Shown here piece by piece: positions 16,456 to 25,104 of a stretch of DNA of 64,000 nucleotides. Source of the stretch: Anderseniella sp. Alg231-50 (lineage in GTDB: Bacteria; Pseudomonadota; Alphaproteobacteria; Rhizobiales; Aestuariivirgaceae); assembly GCF_900149695.1 (NCBI RefSeq), contig NZ_LT703003.1, positions 2,471,749-2,535,748 on the forward strand. The letters run 5' to 3'. The position numbers and the translations under genes are program-made. Numbering within the stretch: the first letter of the stretch is position 1; every line of letters begins with the position of its first letter. The notes beneath the pieces were generated by a model that was not told where the DNA came from, searched no databases, and worked only from the letters and a program-made list of their open reading frames with translations.

Positions 16456-16530
16456 GATTACAGGTTTCACATCGTTCCTCAAGATGTAAAATGACCGTTC
16501 AGGGCCGTAACTCCGACCAAAGCCGGCCTA

Positions 16531-16630
16531 GATCAGGATGATTTTGGTTGATTCAACCAAAAATCATAAACCTGATCGCTTTCAAAGTGATAGAGCAACT
16601 TTATGGGTTTGTCCGAACCCATGTTGCTCT
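16531..16630. repeat. Bipartite palindromic intergenic element, RIME-like
   Basis: The first half is a long dyad: GATCAGG (16531-16537) pairs with CCTGATC (16571-16577), and inside it GATTTTGGTTG pairs with CAACCAAAAATC. The second half is a hairpin: AGAGCAAC (16592-16599) with GTTGCTCT (16623-16630) and ATGGGTT (16603-16609) with AACCCAT (16616-16622). This two-palindrome build ending in an AGAGC...GCTCT stem resembles RIME-type mosaic elements of rhizobial genomes. It ends at the base before the rutR ribosome binding site. Confidence 0.7.
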
Positions 16631-16647
16631 AGAAGGAGAAACATCGT

Positions 16648-17280
16648 TTGGCCAAGCCCAGAGCTGCAGAAACCCGCAAGCGCACCCGCATCCAGCAGGA
16701 GAAGGAAGACCGTATTCTGGACGCCGCCCTCGATGTGTTTTCAGTGCACGGGTTTCGCGGATCGACCATTGACCAGATCGCCAAGGCCGCGGGCATGTCG
16801 AAACCGAACCTCCTGTACTACTTCCGCACCAAGGAGGCGATCCATCGCCTGCTGATCGGCCGCCTTCTGGACACCTGGCTTGATCCCCTGCGGGAAATGA
16901 GCGCGGACGGCGATCCCCTGTCGGAAATCTGCTCCTATATCCGGCGCAAGCTGGAAATGGCCCGCGACTACCCGCGTGAAGGCCGCCTGTTCACAAACGA
17001 GATCCTGCGCGGCGCACCGCACATCCAGGAAGAGATGAGTGACCTCAAAACACTGGTGGATGAGAAAACCGCCATCATGCGGCGCTGGATGAAAGACGGA
17101 CGGCTGGCCAAATGCGACCCGCACCATCTCATCTTCTCGATCTGGGCAACCACCCAGCACTACGCCGATTTCGACGTCCAGGTGCGCGCGGTTCTGGGGC
17201 CGGCCAAGTCAGGTGAAGGCCGCTTCGAAGATGCCGCACGCTATCTCGAGAAGCTGTTTCTGGACGGCCTGAAACCCTAG
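16648..17280 (+). CDS. rutR: RutR, TetR-family regulator of pyrimidine utilisation
   Basis: A 210-residue regulator. Residues about 17-65 form the TetR helix-turn-helix (ILDAALDVFSVHGFRGSTID, then AGMSKPNLLYYF). The C-terminal ligand domain matches E. coli RutR closely by eye: LDTWLDPLREMS, KLEMARDYPREGRLF, LVDEKTAIMRRWMKDG and PHHLIFSIWATTQHYADF. RutR binds uracil or thymine and then leaves its operator. The start is a TTG at 16648 with AGAAGGAG nine bases upstream. The gene is divergent from the pyrimidine degradation operon, and three matching operators occur in this window. Confidence 0.93.
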   Translation: MAKPRAAETRKRTRIQQEKEDRILDAALDVFSVHGFRGSTIDQIAKAAGMSKPNLLYYFRTKEAIHRLLIGRLLDTWLDPLREMSADGDPLSEICSYIRRKLEMARDYPREGRLFTNEILRGAPHIQEEMSDLKTLVDEKTAIMRRWMKDGRLAKCDPHHLIFSIWATTQHYADFDVQVRAVLGPAKSGEGRFEDAARYLEKLFLDGLKP

Positions 17281-17311
17281 AACATGGCCTATCGGATTCA
17301 CACAATCCGCA

Positions 17312-17339
17312 ATGTCTGCTTCGAACCCATAGCAGACAT
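17312..17339. repeat. Inverted repeat downstream of rutR
   Basis: ATGTCTGCT (17312-17320) pairs exactly with AGCAGACAT (17331-17339) around a 10-base loop. No T-run follows, so it is not a classical terminator. A second weaker dyad, TCAACTCA with TGAGGTTGA, lies at 17524-17543. The rest of 17281-17636 holds only a 92-codon open frame (17284-17562) without protein-like features. Confidence 0.6.
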
Positions 17340-17636
17340 TCAGCCAGACGCGCCTGATATCCGCTATGCCAAATACAGAGATTACCGACGTTTATCTCGG
17401 GAGCAGCTGGCCATCCGGACAGATAGAAACATCTGTTTGGGCATCATCGGGAATGTCAATCTGCCAAAGGTGACGGCTGCTCCGTCACATTTATGCCATT
17501 TGATGCTGCGATATGACGAAACGTCAACTCAATCTGAGGTTGATTCTATTGCCGAGACGTAACCAATAAGGACGCATTCTGAGAACTTTTCACTGGGGGG
17601 CTATATGATGCTGCTCCTGCATTGAAGAGGTCACCA

Positions 17637-18818
17637 ATGCTTTATCTTAAAGGCTCCCTATCCCCGAAACTCAAACCATTTGCCCTGCTTCTTGCAGGCC
17701 TCTGGTTGATCATGCTCGCGCCTGTACTGAGCAGCGCACCGGCCAACGCCCAGAACCAGTCGGAAGCTGCTATCCGCGAAAGAGCGAACGCCGGCAAGGT
17801 GACGCTCATCACCGGTGGCGTGGACGGTGTTTCCAACACCTATCAGCAACTAGCCGGCGATCTTGCCAGCGTTCTCGACGTCAAAAGCGAGCTGCGTGTA
17901 TTGCCGGTCATTGGCTACGGATCGCTGCAGAATATTGAAGATCTGCTTTTTCTGAAGGGCATCGATGTTGGTATGGTTCATTCCGATGTCATGCGGCATA
18001 TGGAGCAGCGCGGCATACTGCCCGGTGCCAGAAACAGACTCAAATACGTCACCAAGCTGTATGATGAGCAACTGCATATTCTGGCCAATACAAAATACAC
18101 CGACGTCAAGCAGTTGAACGGTCAAACCATAATCGTCGGGCGGCCTGGCACCGGCAATGAGATGAGTGCATTGACTCTGCTCCGCGATCTCCGCCTGAAA
18201 CCCAAACTCATCCATGTCGAATTCAAGGAAGGTGTGCAGCGGGTGCGTGACGGCAGGGCCGCAGCCATGGTTGTAGTAACCCGTAAACCGTCATCGAAAT
18301 TGCGCAAGATCAAGGCCGGTTCGGGCTTGCATTTCCTGCCGGTGCCAATGACCAAAACCGTTCTGCGAGCCTATTTTCCAGATCCTCTGACTGCCGAGGA
18401 TTATCCGAATCTGGTGCAGCCGGGCAAGCCTGTCCAGACCGCCAGAATGGCTGCCATACTGGCGGTATACAACTGGGGAGACAAAACCGCGCGTTATGCC
18501 AATGTCACCCGGTTCATCAGAACATTCATCGACAAGTTTGACCAATTGTCCACAGCGTCACGCAAGGACGTATGGCAGAAGCTGGACTTCACCGGAGAGG
18601 TCAAGGGCTGGCAGCAGTACGGGCCGGCAGCGAAAATCATTCGCAAGGCCGTGGCATCGCGCCAGGTGATACCCACCGGGCTTAAACCGAAGATCAAGAA
18701 GAACTCGGAATTTGCCGCCTTTGTGAAACTGGTCCAGACGACCACAAACAAGGAATACTCTCCGAATGAACTCTTGAAGCTTTATCTCAGCTACAAGGAC
18801 TGGTCGGAAAAGCAGTAG
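17637..18818 (+). CDS. TAXI-type (TRAP-associated) solute-binding protein
   Basis: A 393-residue secreted protein. The ATG at 17637 is preferred over an upstream TTG because AAGAGG lies seven bases before it; the signal peptide (hydrophobic stretch ending in APANAQ) then follows. The mature part has VTLITGGVDGVSNTYQQLAGDLASVL and GRPGTGNEMSALTLL, typical of the TAXI/NMT1-like group of TRAP solute receptors. No TRAP permease gene is near, so it is an orphan receptor here, or acts as a signalling protein. It precedes a di-heme peroxidase-like gene by 273 bases. Confidence 0.72.
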   Translation: MLYLKGSLSPKLKPFALLLAGLWLIMLAPVLSSAPANAQNQSEAAIRERANAGKVTLITGGVDGVSNTYQQLAGDLASVLDVKSELRVLPVIGYGSLQNIEDLLFLKGIDVGMVHSDVMRHMEQRGILPGARNRLKYVTKLYDEQLHILANTKYTDVKQLNGQTIIVGRPGTGNEMSALTLLRDLRLKPKLIHVEFKEGVQRVRDGRAAAMVVVTRKPSSKLRKIKAGSGLHFLPVPMTKTVLRAYFPDPLTAEDYPNLVQPGKPVQTARMAAILAVYNWGDKTARYANVTRFIRTFIDKFDQLSTASRKDVWQKLDFTGEVKGWQQYGPAAKIIRKAVASRQVIPTGLKPKIKKNSEFAAFVKLVQTTTNKEYSPNELLKLYLSYKDWSEKQ

Positions 18819-19010
18819 CGCGCAGAACCTATGTGTACTGCAGGGCTCAGCAGGAAACACGCGGAAGACAACCTGGTCAGGGGAAGTTCAATTCTGACTT
18901 CATGGCCGGTTGCCAATGCGTGCAGGTGCCCGAGTTTTCCTGACCAAACAGGCCGGGGGGACGTGTCCCAAATATGGGCGCAACCCTGGCCAATCGGCTC
19001 AACAAGACCG

Positions 19011-19028
19011 GTTCATTCCAGAATGAAC
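19011..19028. promoter_or_regulatory. Dyad upstream of the di-heme peroxidase-like gene
   Basis: GTTCATTC (19011-19018) and GAATGAAC (19021-19028) are exact complements around two bases. The dyad lies 63 bases before the peroxidase-like gene and may be an operator; no known regulator is assigned. Confidence 0.45.
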
Positions 19029-19091
19029 AGGCGATCTGGATTGCCGGTCACCTTGTCGGCATGGCCAGCAATAACATAACGCGGAGCTAGC

Positions 19092-20945
19092 ATGAAACGT
19101 ATCCTGACAGTTTTGGCGCTGATGGTTTTGCCATCAGCAAGCCTTGCCACCGAGATGAAACAGGCGCCTTGGGCGCCCGAAGCTGCCGCTTATCGAACGA
19201 CCTTGTTCCTCGGCAATCTTAACCCTGTGCCCTGGCAAAAGATCAGGTACAACTGGGAAAATCCCGCCAATGGCGGCACTGTTGACGTTCCAGCTCTATC
19301 ACGCCTGAACGCAGCCGAGCAGGCCGCCTTGCGTACAGCCCTGGCTGCCAAGGACCGGCAGGCGATGTTTGAAGCTGCCACGACAGCGATCCAGCGGAAA
19401 ATTCTGGGTCATCTGGCTGCAGCCACAAAAAACATGGGAACAGTTGAAGCTGAGTCGGATGTCGCGCAGGCTCGGGCGCTGTTTCGTGCGTTCGAAGATG
19501 GCATCAAGGCAGCCGATCCCGACGCTTCCCGTGATTTGAATCTGGCTTGGCTGGAGATAAAATCAGCGCTGGGATTCCGCAAGGCTCTGGGCACCAAAGC
19601 GCTTGATCCCGATGTTGATCAATTTGCCGAAGCGCGCGCGACCATAGAGACCTATCTGACTGCCAATTATGCGCCGGCCGATTTTGCCAACCGTGACCGA
19701 CTGAGCGCAATTCCCGAAACCGCGATTGTGAAGGGAAAGACAGTTGACCTGCCCGCTACCCTGCCACCGGGATCAAATATTTCCGATCAACGCGAGTTGC
19801 CACGGTTGGTGCTGCAGTTCGAAGAGGCGGGCGAGGATGAAGCTAACCTGCCGCTGGTTGCCTATGGCGACATGCTGTTCGACAGCGCCGAGATTTTCGG
19901 CAATCCGGCGCGCGAACTTGGAATTGCCTGCTCAACCTGCCACAACCGCTCGGATGTAAACCGGGACTTCTTCATTCCGGGCCTGAGCCATCGTGCCGGT
20001 GGCATGGACGTCGACAGTGCCTTTTTCAACCCGCTGTTCAACGACCGCACCGACGACCATCTGGACACACCGTCGCTGCGCGGCTTGCGGTTTACCGCCC
20101 CTTATGGCCGTGACGGACGCGAGCCGAGTCTGCGCCGCTTTACCCGCAATGTGATTGTCACGGAATTTGCAGGTAAGGAACCAACTCCTTTCCAGCTCGA
20201 CGCACTGGTCGCCTATATGCGGCAATTCGATTTTCTGCCCAATCCGAAGATTGATCGCACAGGCAAACTGACCAAGCTGGCTTTGGATGCAGCCAAACGC
20301 GGTGAAACCTTGTTCAACACACCATTCGACGGGTTGAACGGGCGGGCCTGCTCAACCTGCCACATTCCTGACCGCAACTTCCGGGATGGCAAGACCTACG
20401 ACATCGGCAGTTCTGAACCGCCTTTCCCTGGCGGTACGGCGACAGCCTTTGAGACGCCGACCCTGCGCAATATCAATTTCAGCGCTCCATACATGCATGA
20501 CGGCTCGCTACCGACACTGGCGAGCGTTGTGGACTGGTTCAATGACAGCAAATCGCTGGGACTTGATGATGTACAACGCTCCGACCTGACCGCTTACCTG
20601 AAAGCCGTTGGCGATGGCGAGCAGCCCTATCAGGTGTTTGCCGGCAAAGACAGTGAGTTCCGGCTGGCGTTTGAGGAGTTGACGACATTTGCATCCACTC
20701 TCAACACCCTGTTGCCGGCTCGCGATGCCAAGCACATTGCCATTCTCGTCGATACGGTTGCGCCGGAACTGGCTGCGGATGCAGACTCCATGAGCAATCC
20801 TTCTGCACACCCCATGGTCCACCAGATGTCCAACACGCTGCAGGCGGTGGGCGACGCAGTAGCTACCGGCGACTGGGCAGTGGCCGAAACCCACTGGCAG
20901 GAATTCCAGTCCCTGCAGAAACAGTATGACGACAAGATTTTCTGA
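19092..20945 (+). CDS. Di-heme cytochrome c peroxidase/MauG-like protein with long N-terminal domain
   Basis: A 617-residue exported protein with signal peptide MKRILTVLALMVLPSASLA. Two c-type heme sites are visible, both CSTCH, at residues 280-284 and 420-424. The surrounding blocks, DTPSLRGLRFTAPYGRDGR and FETPTLRNINFSAPYMHDGS, each with a conserved PYxxDG, are typical of the bacterial cytochrome c peroxidase/MauG superfamily. About 250 residues precede the first heme, and about 100 follow the second heme domain, longer than standard CcpA (about 320-340). It acts in the periplasm; peroxide reduction or protein/substrate oxidation are both possible. Confidence 0.85.
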   Translation: MKRILTVLALMVLPSASLATEMKQAPWAPEAAAYRTTLFLGNLNPVPWQKIRYNWENPANGGTVDVPALSRLNAAEQAALRTALAAKDRQAMFEAATTAIQRKILGHLAAATKNMGTVEAESDVAQARALFRAFEDGIKAADPDASRDLNLAWLEIKSALGFRKALGTKALDPDVDQFAEARATIETYLTANYAPADFANRDRLSAIPETAIVKGKTVDLPATLPPGSNISDQRELPRLVLQFEEAGEDEANLPLVAYGDMLFDSAEIFGNPARELGIACSTCHNRSDVNRDFFIPGLSHRAGGMDVDSAFFNPLFNDRTDDHLDTPSLRGLRFTAPYGRDGREPSLRRFTRNVIVTEFAGKEPTPFQLDALVAYMRQFDFLPNPKIDRTGKLTKLALDAAKRGETLFNTPFDGLNGRACSTCHIPDRNFRDGKTYDIGSSEPPFPGGTATAFETPTLRNINFSAPYMHDGSLPTLASVVDWFNDSKSLGLDDVQRSDLTAYLKAVGDGEQPYQVFAGKDSEFRLAFEELTTFASTLNTLLPARDAKHIAILVDTVAPELAADADSMSNPSAHPMVHQMSNTLQAVGDAVATGDWAVAETHWQEFQSLQKQYDDKIF

Positions 20946-20984
20946 AGCGGTCACACCGCCAATTGCTGATGGCCGCGTTCGCCT

Positions 20985-21020
20985 GCCTGGTCCGGCACTT
21001 GGTTTGCCGGGAAACCAGGC
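20985..21020 (+). terminator. Hairpin after the peroxidase-like gene (possible terminator)
   Basis: GCCTGGT (20985-20991) pairs with ACCAGGC (21014-21020), continued by CCGGCA with TGCCGG and a 3-base bulge. It lies 40 bases after the stop. No T-run follows, so it may stabilise the 3' end rather than terminate on its own. The rest of 20946-21166 shows nothing. Confidence 0.45.
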
Positions 21021-21166
21021 AATCCGGAGATCAACCGGCCACATGATGTAACCGGCGGAGGTTTCATGGCGCTGGAGTCTGTGAGAGACAAACTTTAGAT
21101 CATCCGCGCGAACCGGGTTCCCCGCGGATCGGCAGACTGTCTATCGGGCGCAGTCTTGTTTTTTGT

Positions 21167-22075
21167 CTAGCGGTCGCTGCATTGGTTGTCGGGTATGGAA
21201 GCACCGTGCGTGGATCTTGCTTCGGCCTTGGCATTGGTAACTTGTTGCTTTGCCTTTGCCAGTTGATCACGAAGTGTTTCTGCTTCTTTCGCCGCAGCTT
21301 GCTGCTCGCGCGTGTGCTGTGTCGAAATCGACTCCATCTTGTCCAGCGATGCCAGCAACTTTTCGTTCAGCCTTTCACGTTTGGCACGGGATTGTCTGAG
21401 TTCTTCGTCCAGCTTCGCCGCCTGGTGCAGCAAGCGTTCGCATTTTTGGTTCGGAACGCGTTTTTCGCTTACGACCGACTCTAACGGAGTGCCCGAATGC
21501 CCGATCCGCTGTTTTGCTTCTTTTTCCTCGTGAGACGTTGCAGCCAACGTTTCATCTACAGGCTTCGCTGCATTTTTTTGTGCCTTATCCAGTTGAGCTT
21601 TCAGGAGGTCGCGTTCTTTACCGGACTTGTCGAGTTTGGCCTTGAGGCTTTCGATCAAGTGCGCAGACTGTTGAAAACTATCTTCCTCTGCCCCCGTTTT
21701 GACTTGCGATGTCCTTGCTTCGGCAAGCCTCGTTTCCAGATCCGCAATATCGTTGTCGGCAGCTTGAAGTTCTGCGCGATACTTCTTGGTCGCGCTTCGT
21801 GCAGCCAGCAGTTTCCTGTCCTTGGTCTTGTTTGCAGTCACCGCCACGGCAAGCTTTCGGACAGCTTTCTTGAGCGCCCGTTCGGATTTCGCCAACTTGG
21901 CCTGTTCAGCTTCCAGGAGCTTCCTGTGGCTGGAGCCGGCAAATGGACCGTTCTTTTTCGACGCGTCCGTACAACCGGCCAGGGTCACGGCAACGGCGCA
22001 CATCACACCGGTCCCAACGTAAAACACGCCACGGTGCTCGCGGCGCTTTGGCAGCCCTAGATTCTGATCCGTCAC
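21167..22075 (-). CDS. Coiled-coil lipoprotein, function unknown
   Basis: The protein has a lipoprotein signal (VMCAVAVTLAGC, lipobox LAGC) followed by some 250 residues of Lys/Glu/Ala/Gln-rich heptads such as KLLEAEQAKLAKSERALKKAV and ESLKAKLDKSGKERDLLKAQLDKAQ, which should form long coiled coils with a break near the middle. The start is unsure: GTG at 22075 is used here, TTG at 22120 is also open. Once lipidated it would sit in an envelope membrane. No family could be named. It stands alone on the minus strand. Confidence 0.65.
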   Translation of the reverse strand: MTDQNLGLPKRREHRGVFYVGTGVMCAVAVTLAGCTDASKKNGPFAGSSHRKLLEAEQAKLAKSERALKKAVRKLAVAVTANKTKDRKLLAARSATKKYRAELQAADNDIADLETRLAEARTSQVKTGAEEDSFQQSAHLIESLKAKLDKSGKERDLLKAQLDKAQKNAAKPVDETLAATSHEEKEAKQRIGHSGTPLESVVSEKRVPNQKCERLLHQAAKLDEELRQSRAKRERLNEKLLASLDKMESISTQHTREQQAAAKEAETLRDQLAKAKQQVTNAKAEARSTHGASIPDNQCSDR

Positions 22076-22239
22076 GATCGCAATGTTCCCACGTTTCAAA
22101 CGCCGTCGTTTGGTCAGCAAAACCTGAATGATTTTGCTAAAACTTTAGCTATCTTGCCCTAACGTCGGTAAAGGCCGGGTTCAGGAACACGGTTAAAAAA
22201 CAGTTAGTGAGACAGTTCCGTCAGATACCGTTCATCTGT

Positions 22240-22308
22240 GACGATTTCGACGTTCAGGTGCGCATGGTTCCGGGTCCCGGCAAGTCAGGCAAAGGCCGCC
22301 TGCCTTGA
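22240..22308 (+). pseudogene. Decayed RutR C-terminal fragment
   Basis: These 69 bases encode DDFDVQVRMVPGPGKSGKGR plus two residues and a stop in frame. The rutR gene encodes ADFDVQVRAVLGPAKSGEGR at 17164-17223. Over 52 aligned bases about 80% are identical by eye. No helix-turn-helix or other part of the gene is present nearby, so this looks like the remnant of a second RutR-like gene or a partial duplication. It lies in the 247-base gap before the TTC38-like gene. Confidence 0.72.
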
Positions 22309-22367
22309 CGATTGCCGATGTCAGGCCTCACATTATGAGCTCATAGGTAAGGGGTGATGAGGGAAGT

Positions 22368-24008
22368 ATGACCAGTTACAATTTGGGGACCTATTCGCGG
22401 AAGGTATCGACCAGTTCGGATCAGGCGCAGCAATGGTTCGACCAGGGCCTGATGTGGATCTATGGTTACAATCACGAAGAAGCCATCTACTGTTTTGAGC
22501 AGGCATTGACCCATGATGCTGACTGCGCCATGGCCCTTTGGGGCATCGCTTATGCGATCGGGCCAAATTACAACCACGCATGGGACACCTACGACCCTGA
22601 CGAAAAGGTCGATATGCTCGCCAAGGCAGCTGCAGCGCTGGCGGTTGCAAAGGGCCTTGTCGACTGCGTCACGCCGGTCGAGGCGGCATTTGTCTCCGCT
22701 CTGCTTCAGCGCTATCCGGAAGACCCGGCTACGGAAGACTTCTCTGAATGGCATGACGCCTTCGCCGATGCCATGCGCAAAGTGCACAATGACTATCCGC
22801 ACGACCTCGAGGTCTGCACAATCTTCGCCGAGTCGATGATGAACCGTACGCCATGGCAGCTGTGGGATCTGAAATCGGGCGCCATTGCCGACAACGCAGA
22901 CACGACCGAAATCATCAAAGTCATCGAAACCGCATTGTCGGACATCGACGGTGCCTGGGACCATGCAGGTCTGCTTCACCTCTACATCCACGTCATGGAA
23001 ATGTCGCCGCACCCGGAACGCGCCCTGCGCCAGGGTGACCGATTGCGCCAGCTGGTACCTGACGCGGGCCATCTCAGGCACATGCCGACGCATATCGATG
23101 TCCTGTGCGGCGATTACCAGAATGTGGTTGATCGCAATGGCGAGGCAATTGTTGCCAATCGCAAGTACTATCAGCACCGAGGGGCCGACAATTTCTATTC
23201 GTTCTACCGCGCCCACGATTATCACTTCAGGATCTACGGAGCGATGTTCCTGGGCCAGCCGTCAATAGCCCACGAGTCGGCCGACGAACTGGCCGAAACC
23301 CTGCCGGAATCGGCCATAAGCATACTCGGAGATTTCCTCGAGTGCTTCATCTCCGTTAAACACCACGTCCAGATCCGCTTCGGGCAGTGGCAGGACATCC
23401 TCGACACACCGTTCCCGGACGACAAGCAGCTCTATTGCTACACCACGGCGGTGCTGCAATACGCCCGCACGGTGGCGTTGGCCAATCTCGGCAAACTAAG
23501 CGAAGCGGAGCAATCGGTTAAAGCGTTCAATGAGGCCCGCGCCGCTGTGCCTGAAAGCCGCCTGGTCATCAACAACACGGCCAAGGATGTGCTGGCGGTC
23601 GCCGAACAGATGATGCTTGGCGAACTGGAATATCACAAAGGCAATCACGTCGAGGCGTTCGACCATCTGCGTAAGTCGGTCGAACTGGATGACAACCTTG
23701 AATACGATGAGCCCTGGGGCTGGATGCAGCCGACCCGCCATGCCCTGGGCGCGTTGCTGCTTGAACAGGGCCACTACGAGGAAGCCGAAGCCGTGTATCG
23801 AGCGGACCTCGGTCTGGACTCAATACTCAGTCGTGCTTGCCAGAACCCCGGGAACGTATGGAGCTTGCATGGACTGCACGAATGTCTCGTCAAGCGAGGA
23901 GAAAAGACTGAGGCGGCGCACATCAAGCTGCAACTCGACAGGGCAATGGCTCGGGCTGAGGTCCCGATCAGGGCGTCATGTTACTGTCGCCAGAAAACGG
24001 CCGCATAA
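22368..24008 (+). CDS. TTC38-like tetratricopeptide repeat protein
   Basis: A 546-residue protein without signal peptide. The N-terminus (DQAQQWFDQGLMWIYGYNHE, then EQALTHDADCAMALWGIAYA) and the block HIHVMEMSPHPERAL and AGHLRHMPTHIDVLCGDY are typical of the TTC38 group of TPR proteins. TPR helices mediate protein-protein contact; the biochemical role of bacterial TTC38 proteins is not established. GAGGGAA precedes the ATG. It is convergent with the EamA transporter and is not obviously in an operon. Confidence 0.85.
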   Translation: MTSYNLGTYSRKVSTSSDQAQQWFDQGLMWIYGYNHEEAIYCFEQALTHDADCAMALWGIAYAIGPNYNHAWDTYDPDEKVDMLAKAAAALAVAKGLVDCVTPVEAAFVSALLQRYPEDPATEDFSEWHDAFADAMRKVHNDYPHDLEVCTIFAESMMNRTPWQLWDLKSGAIADNADTTEIIKVIETALSDIDGAWDHAGLLHLYIHVMEMSPHPERALRQGDRLRQLVPDAGHLRHMPTHIDVLCGDYQNVVDRNGEAIVANRKYYQHRGADNFYSFYRAHDYHFRIYGAMFLGQPSIAHESADELAETLPESAISILGDFLECFISVKHHVQIRFGQWQDILDTPFPDDKQLYCYTTAVLQYARTVALANLGKLSEAEQSVKAFNEARAAVPESRLVINNTAKDVLAVAEQMMLGELEYHKGNHVEAFDHLRKSVELDDNLEYDEPWGWMQPTRHALGALLLEQGHYEEAEAVYRADLGLDSILSRACQNPGNVWSLHGLHECLVKRGEKTEAAHIKLQLDRAMARAEVPIRASCYCRQKTAA

Positions 24009-24144
24009 CTTTATCCGGGAGGCAGCAGAGTCCACTCGGGGTCAGGAGCCGACATTAGTGCACCTGGGATCGATGGTCGCTTTGCTCGCACAGCAGTCCT
24101 ATGCTGTTGGCCTAACAGGCAGGTCCGCACCATGGACTGCCGGC

Positions 24145-25074
24145 TCACTGGTCCGGTGCAAACGCCATGACCAGCATTGCAGCCGCCGTCACCAGCGCGC
24201 CGGCAAGAATTGACGGGCCGACCCAGCCGTGCCCGATACTGCCTTCGATCAGGATCACGAAGGCGGGCGTGAAATAGGTATAGGACAACACCTTTGACGC
24301 CGGCAGGCGCAGCGAGGCGAACTGGATCAGGAAGAACGTGCCTGCCGTCGTGAACACTGCCAGATAGGCGACCGCGAGCCAGACAATTGCGGGAAGTGCC
24401 GTCCAGTCTGTCACCACGATATCACGGGCCCCGACAGCCCCTATCCACAAGGTGGATGCCACCAGGGTGTAGAGTGTGAAATGCAGCACCGGTTCGCCCT
24501 TGTTGAACTTCCGCACCAGTGATGCGTAAGCCGCATGGGCTGCACAGCCTACGAAGAAGATCGCCTCGCCCTTGCCGATCTGGAGCCTGAGAATGGCATC
24601 CAGGTCCCCCTGGAATATGACCCAGATGGCACCGGCTGCGGCCGTCAACAGGCTAAGCCAGACAATGCCGGGCGTCGTCTGGCGCAGGAACAGCCAGCCG
24701 AACCCGGCGCTCATCAGCGGCACCAGCATGAACACCGCCCCGGTGGAGATCGGTTCGGCAATCTGCAGCGCCACGAACATCAGGATGAAGTAGGTCGCCA
24801 TCAGCGCGCCCAGGATTGCATAGCGCCACACGGCGTCCGGCCTGGCAATCGGCTTGTTCGCAATCGCCAGGGCGACGGCAGCGACCAGAGCGGTCGCGAT
24901 AACAAAGCGCACGCCGTTCAGTGCCGCCGGTGCAATGAACGGTGCCGCCAGATCGCCGATCGAGAACGAACCGGCGATCAGCAGGGCAAACATCAAGGAT
25001 GCCAGATGACCGAGCAGCTTCTGCCGGCCTGTGGCAAAGGCGGAAGTGCGCACCGCGGTTTCCTGCTCACTCAT
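24145..25074 (-). CDS. EamA/DMT superfamily transporter
   Basis: A 309-residue protein with ten predicted helices in two EamA repeats (about residues 25-155 and 170-305), e.g. LMFALLIAGSFSIGDLAAPF and LQIAEPISTGAVFMLVPLM. DMT carriers move metabolites, often as exporters of amino acids or nucleobases. It starts 30 bases after the preA stop on the same strand, so it is likely the third gene of a preT-preA-transporter operon under the operator at 27886. A role in moving a pyrimidine or its breakdown product (for example beta-alanine) is inference. Confidence 0.85.
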   Translation of the reverse strand: MSEQETAVRTSAFATGRQKLLGHLASLMFALLIAGSFSIGDLAAPFIAPAALNGVRFVIATALVAAVALAIANKPIARPDAVWRYAILGALMATYFILMFVALQIAEPISTGAVFMLVPLMSAGFGWLFLRQTTPGIVWLSLLTAAAGAIWVIFQGDLDAILRLQIGKGEAIFFVGCAAHAAYASLVRKFNKGEPVLHFTLYTLVASTLWIGAVGARDIVVTDWTALPAIVWLAVAYLAVFTTAGTFFLIQFASLRLPASKVLSYTYFTPAFVILIEGSIGHGWVGPSILAGALVTAAAMLVMAFAPDQ

Positions 25075-25104
25075 CGCAACGGCCTTGCGACAGAGGCGTA
25101 TGTG

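Noticed and set aside
17284-17562. 92-codon open frame after rutR
   Set aside because: No ribosome binding site, composition unlike a protein, and its first part is the 17312-17339 palindrome.
22341-23225. 294-codon minus-strand open frame
   Set aside because: Antisense to the TTC38-like gene; no family features.
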